Under the pieces are notes generated by a model that worked only from the letters and a program-made list of their open reading frames with translations, had not been told where the DNA came from and searched no databases. 64,000 bases of DNA from Tardiphaga sp. 709 (lineage in GTDB: Bacteria > Pseudomonadota > Alphaproteobacteria > Rhizobiales > Xanthobacteraceae). The stretch lies in assembly GCF_032401055.1 (NCBI RefSeq), contig NZ_CP135529.1, positions 2,356,001-2,420,000 on the forward strand. Direction: 5' to 3'. Positions 61,129 through 64,000 of the stretch are shown here, in pieces. Within the stretch, counting starts at the first letter, position 1, and each line of letters opens with the position of its first letter. The position numbers were made by a program, and so were the translations under genes.

Positions 61129-62318
61129 CAGCCGGGCTCCTTGGAAAGAATAGTGACGTGCGAGTCCATCCAGGTGCCGCCGGAGGCCGTTTCAACGGCG
61201 TTGACGGCATTCGCGACCTGGCGCTCTCCAGCCTTGCCCATGAGCTGACGAAAGGCTTCGACGAGAACTGCAATGCCGCCGCCTGCCCCGGTGTGTCCCT
61301 GGGAGAGCATCCCGCCATTCGTCGTCATCGGCATACGCCCACCGGGGGACGTATGCCCAGCCGCAACGAACGCGCCGGCCCGCTCGCCGCCGCACACGCC
61401 GAGCGCATCCATCGCGATGAGGGCAAAGACCGGATAGGAATCGTAGATCTGGGCGAGCTGGATATCCTGCGGGCGAAGGCCCGCCTCTGCATAGGCAGCA
61501 CGCGCCGCTTCCGGAAACCCCAGCTTCGCCAGATCCGTATCCTGCGAGAGCGTATAGTGTGTCACCAGCGACGAATGCCCGCGCACGAAGACCGGCGTTT
61601 TCGTCATCTTCTGCGCATCCTGCGCCGATGCGACGATATAGGCGCTCGCACCATCCGCCAGCACGTTGCAATGCTTGGCTCGCAGCGGGTCGGCAATCAT
61701 CTTCGATGCCAGCACCTCTTCCACCGTGAGCGGTTGCCGGAACATGGCGTGGGGATTCAACGCCGCCCACTTCCGCAGCGACACGCAGACCGCTGCGAGT
61801 TCTTCCTCGGTGGTGCCCGTCTCGTACATATAGCGCTGCGACACCAATGCGCCGACCGCATTCATGTTGTGGCCGTAAGGCGCTTCCCACTCTTCGGAAA
61901 CGCCGGTGGTGGCGAAGAGATCGATGCCCGCCTGACGCGGCAGTGAACCAACCTTATCGGAGTGGAGGCACAACACGGTACGGGCCGCACCGGTCGAAAC
62001 CAGAGCTTCGGCGACCGCGAGCATGCTGGAACTGCTGCCGCCGCCGGCCATCACCTGAACGTTCATCTTGGCGCTGCGGAGCATGCCGAGCTCCTCGCAG
62101 AGCCGCGAGAACACGAGGTCGACGTTGAAATGCCGGGACGCCAGAGCACCCGTCGGCATCACCACGTCGATATCGCGCGGCGACAGGCCGGCATCGAGAA
62201 TGGCTTCGCGCGCCGCAATGACTGCCGCTTCGATTTCACTCCGATCGGAAAAACGCCCGGATGGCACTTCGCCAATGCCGACGACCGCGGCCGACGCAGA
62301 TCTCCTGTGAGTGCTCAA
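61128..62318 (-). CDS. Thiolase-like protein, Ltp2-type (no nucleophilic Cys visible)
   Basis: This 396-residue protein has the thiolase fold of the SCP-x/Ltp2 group. It reads VVGIGEVPSGRFSDRSEIEA at the N-terminus, and KMNVQVMAGGGSSSSMLAVA near residue 90, where classical thiolases have a Cys but here only Gly and Ser stand. Later come ADGASAYIVASAQDAQKMTK, IQLAQIYDSYPVFALIAMDA and TTNGGMLSQGHTGAGGG. A missing Cys, together with an adjacent DUF35, matches the retro-aldolase Ltp2 and not an acyltransferase. It may remove a C2/C3 unit from a CoA ester. Confidence 0.87.
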   Translation of the reverse strand: MSTHRRSASAAVVGIGEVPSGRFSDRSEIEAAVIAAREAILDAGLSPRDIDVVMPTGALASRHFNVDLVFSRLCEELGMLRSAKMNVQVMAGGGSSSSMLAVAEALVSTGAARTVLCLHSDKVGSLPRQAGIDLFATTGVSEEWEAPYGHNMNAVGALVSQRYMYETGTTEEELAAVCVSLRKWAALNPHAMFRQPLTVEEVLASKMIADPLRAKHCNVLADGASAYIVASAQDAQKMTKTPVFVRGHSSLVTHYTLSQDTDLAKLGFPEAARAAYAEAGLRPQDIQLAQIYDSYPVFALIAMDALGVCGGERAGAFVAAGHTSPGGRMPMTTNGGMLSQGHTGAGGGIAVLVEAFRQLMGKAGERQVANAVNAVETASGGTWMDSHVTILSKEPG

Positions 62319-62501
62319 TCCTGTTTCCCCCCGGCATTGTCGGTTTGTCGTCGACGATCAATCGCCAACAGGTTGGTGCAAGCCGTAGATGGCCGGCCGG
62401 CCTCCCTCAACGTTCAAAAGTCCATTGATTGAGACTTTTTATGTTGGTATCGACATAGATGACGGCCAAGTTGCACGCCGCAAACACCCGAGAGACCGGC
62501 A
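62319..62501. promoter_or_regulatory. Divergent promoter, CoA-catabolic operon / PucR-type regulator
   Basis: This 183-bp spacer lies between the thiolase-like gene and the regulator gene, read in opposite directions. An AT-richer block lies at 62421-62460. No operator is assigned. Confidence 0.35.
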
Positions 62502-64000
62502 TTGGCGCGAAAACGGAAAAGCGAGAGTCTCTCAGCCACAACGGCACGTGCGTCGCCGTCTGCGCGGCAGGTATCCCGCAAACGAAACGGGCCTCCCTCT
62601 TCGGCGGATGCCGCCGAGCCACAAGCGTCAACCGACCTCACGCCCTCAGACTATTATCGCCGGCGCGAGAAGGAGCTGCTCGCACTTCAGGAGACGACTC
62701 TCGACCTGAACCGGCTGCGCAATACAAGCGAGGTCCTTGGCGCCATCGTCCGCCGCGCCCGCAGCCTCGTGGGCAGCGCAATCTGCTATCTGTCGGCATA
62801 TGATCCCGAGCGGCGGGACTTCTTCGTTCGCGCCATCGAGGGCGCGGTATCGAGACGCTTCGCCGACATCAGGGTTCCTCGCGACCTTGGTAGCTGCCAT
62901 CCGATCATCGAAAGCAAGCGTCCCTTCGTCACAGCAAACTATCGGGACGACCCTCGCTTTATTCACGCCACAACGGTGGATACGGCCCTTGAAGGAGAGG
63001 GAATCGTATCGATGGCTGCCGTTCCCCTGCTGCTGGACGGACAAGTGCTCGGCATTCTCTATATCGCCGACCGCCACGCACGCGCCTTCGCGCCCGAGGA
63101 GGTCGCACTGCTCGTGTCGCTGGGGACACACGCTGCGCTGGCTCTGGAGAATGCCCGGCTGTTTGAGGAGACCCGCACCGCTCTCGAAGCACTGGAAATC
63201 AAGACCGCGGAAACTCAAGAAGCGATTGCTGTCCACGAACAACTCATCGCGCTCGTTGCAAGGGGCGGCGGCCTGGACGACGTGGCGCAAATGCTTGCAG
63301 CGATCCTTCACGCGGGCGTAGTTGTCCTGGACCACCAATACGAGACGGCATGTCTGGCCGTCGATCCTGCCGGCAATAACGTTGGCGCCAAGCTGGGCCA
63401 GGCCCGTAATCGAAGCCAACTGCTTCGCGCTCTGGGTGAGAGCCAGTCGATCGGCCGGTCGGTGTCCGTCACCTTCCAAGGCATTCCACCGAGCATCGCG
63501 ATGACAATCATCAGCGCAACCCAAATCCTTGGTGCGTTGGTCGTCTGGCGCCAGGCTCCGCTCAGCGATCATGAGATCTCGCACTCTTGAGAGAGGGGCG
63601 ATCGTTTGCGGCATCGTCCTGTTGTCGCTGGATCGCGCCGCCAAGAGACTCGAGCAAGACGCCGCTGAACTCTTCATCGGATTGCGCAACCGCAACCCGG
63701 AAGCGTCTGTCGCCTTGACCCGCCAAATGGAACAGTGGGGCATGGATCCCCGCCAACCTGTAATCATGCTGCTTGTCGATATCGCTGACAGGATGGCGAG
63801 CCACGTCCTGCGGGTTATTAAGGGAGCATGTCCAACCCGCAGATTCATTGGCGGCGAATTGGAAGGGCGACTTTTGCTGCTTTGCCCGCCTGCAGATGCA
63901 CCGCTCGTGGCAACGGCGGCTCAGAAGGCCGTTGAACAGCGGACAGGCTCGCGCATCAATATCCTGCAATCGGCTGAGTTCATGCCATCCACGGAGTTCC
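62502..64000 (+). pseudogene. GAF-domain regulator of the PucR/CdaR type, frameshifted, C-terminus beyond window
   Basis: The first frame encodes ~362 residues: a basic N-terminus, a helix, then a GAF domain at about 85-225 (NRLRNTSEVLGAIVRRARSL, SCHPIIESKRPFVTANYRDD, PLLLDGQVLGILYIADRHAR), then a linker. It ends with LSDHEISHS and a stop at 63588-63590. Removing one base near 63574-63580 gives LSDHEIRTLERGAIVCGIVL and continues as AAELFIGLRNRNPEASVALT, the CdaR/PucR middle domain, to the edge. The start is TTG 62502 or a nearby codon. It is divergent from the CoA-catabolic operon and is its probable regulator. Confidence 0.8.

Noticed and set aside
60689-61318. N-terminal extension of the SDR frame
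   Set aside because: It overlaps the DUF35 gene in another frame. ATG 60688 begins just before the cofactor motif.
1-64000. CRISPR arrays, tRNA and rRNA genes, intact insertion sequences
   Set aside because: No regularly spaced repeats with spacers, no cloverleaf or rRNA signature and no transposase motif was seen by eye. The only spaced repeats are the three iterons.

Overview
The window looks like a GC-rich alphaproteobacterial chromosome, most likely Hyphomicrobiales (Bradyrhizobium/Bosea/Xanthobacteraceae-like). The reasons are the trb-type conjugation module with DUF2274, DUF2840, DUF736 and DUF2285 companions, the LuxR/TraI pair, the Bug-type solute-binding protein and the many LysR, IclR, GntR and MarR regulators of catabolic genes. 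No rRNA, tRNA, CRISPR array or intact transposase was seen, and there is no integrase gene in the window.

Layout. 1-9.5 kb: a nitronate monooxygenase (cut by the window edge) divergent from a LysR gene; a tautomerase, a cupin and a Bug-type solute-binding protein; an Fe-S protein remnant; an NrtA/TauA-class ABC importer whose permease gene is frameshifted; a sulfite-oxidase-fold molybdenum enzyme and a second LysR gene. 9.9-17.7 kb: a malonate utilisation locus, with a GntR regulator and decayed madM/madL on the minus strand and mdcA-C-D-E-G-B-H on the plus strand. mdcA and mdcB each carry one apparent frameshift. 17.7-22.6 kb: a mosaic scrapyard holding a maleylacetate reductase remnant, an intact HxlR/quinone-reductase pair, a diverged and truncated copy of the traI-tail/terminator/lysR block found again at 31.2 kb, a transketolase fragment, a beheaded livG and a frameshifted livF. 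22.8-29.4 kb: MarR and IclR regulators and a catabolic operon (flavin monooxygenase, VOC protein, alpha/beta hydrolase, MFS permease).

29.8-56.2 kb is the core of an integrative and conjugative element. It carries a quorum-sensing pair (luxR, traI) and a LysR gene, then on the minus strand the complete trbB-C-D-E-J-K-L-F-G-I mating-pair operon with DUF2274. Upstream of these lie a CopG-type gene, traG, a DUF3363 relaxase, a lytic transglycosylase, traF, DUF2840, repA, a small HTH protein, DUF6499/DUF2285 proteins, an XRE regulator, DUF932 and DUF736. Two things are unusual. A zinc-homeostasis cassette (Zur-box-like site, broken zigA-like gene, intact cobW-type GTPase, truncated WD40 gene) sits between the CopG gene and trbB. 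The parA usually found between repA and DUF2840 is absent, and the gap holds three 17-bp iterons. A 32-bp near-perfect palindrome upstream of the relaxase is an oriT candidate.

57-64 kb: a minus-strand CoA-thioester catabolic operon (thiolase-like protein without the usual nucleophilic Cys, DUF35 OB-fold partner, SDR, acyl-CoA ligase, branched-chain-type solute-binding protein) divergent from a GAF/PucR-type regulator that runs off the window.

About ten genes carry apparent single-base frameshifts, several of them in T or G runs. Almost all lie outside the transfer genes. Some could be assembly errors, but the truncated genes and internal deletions show real decay.
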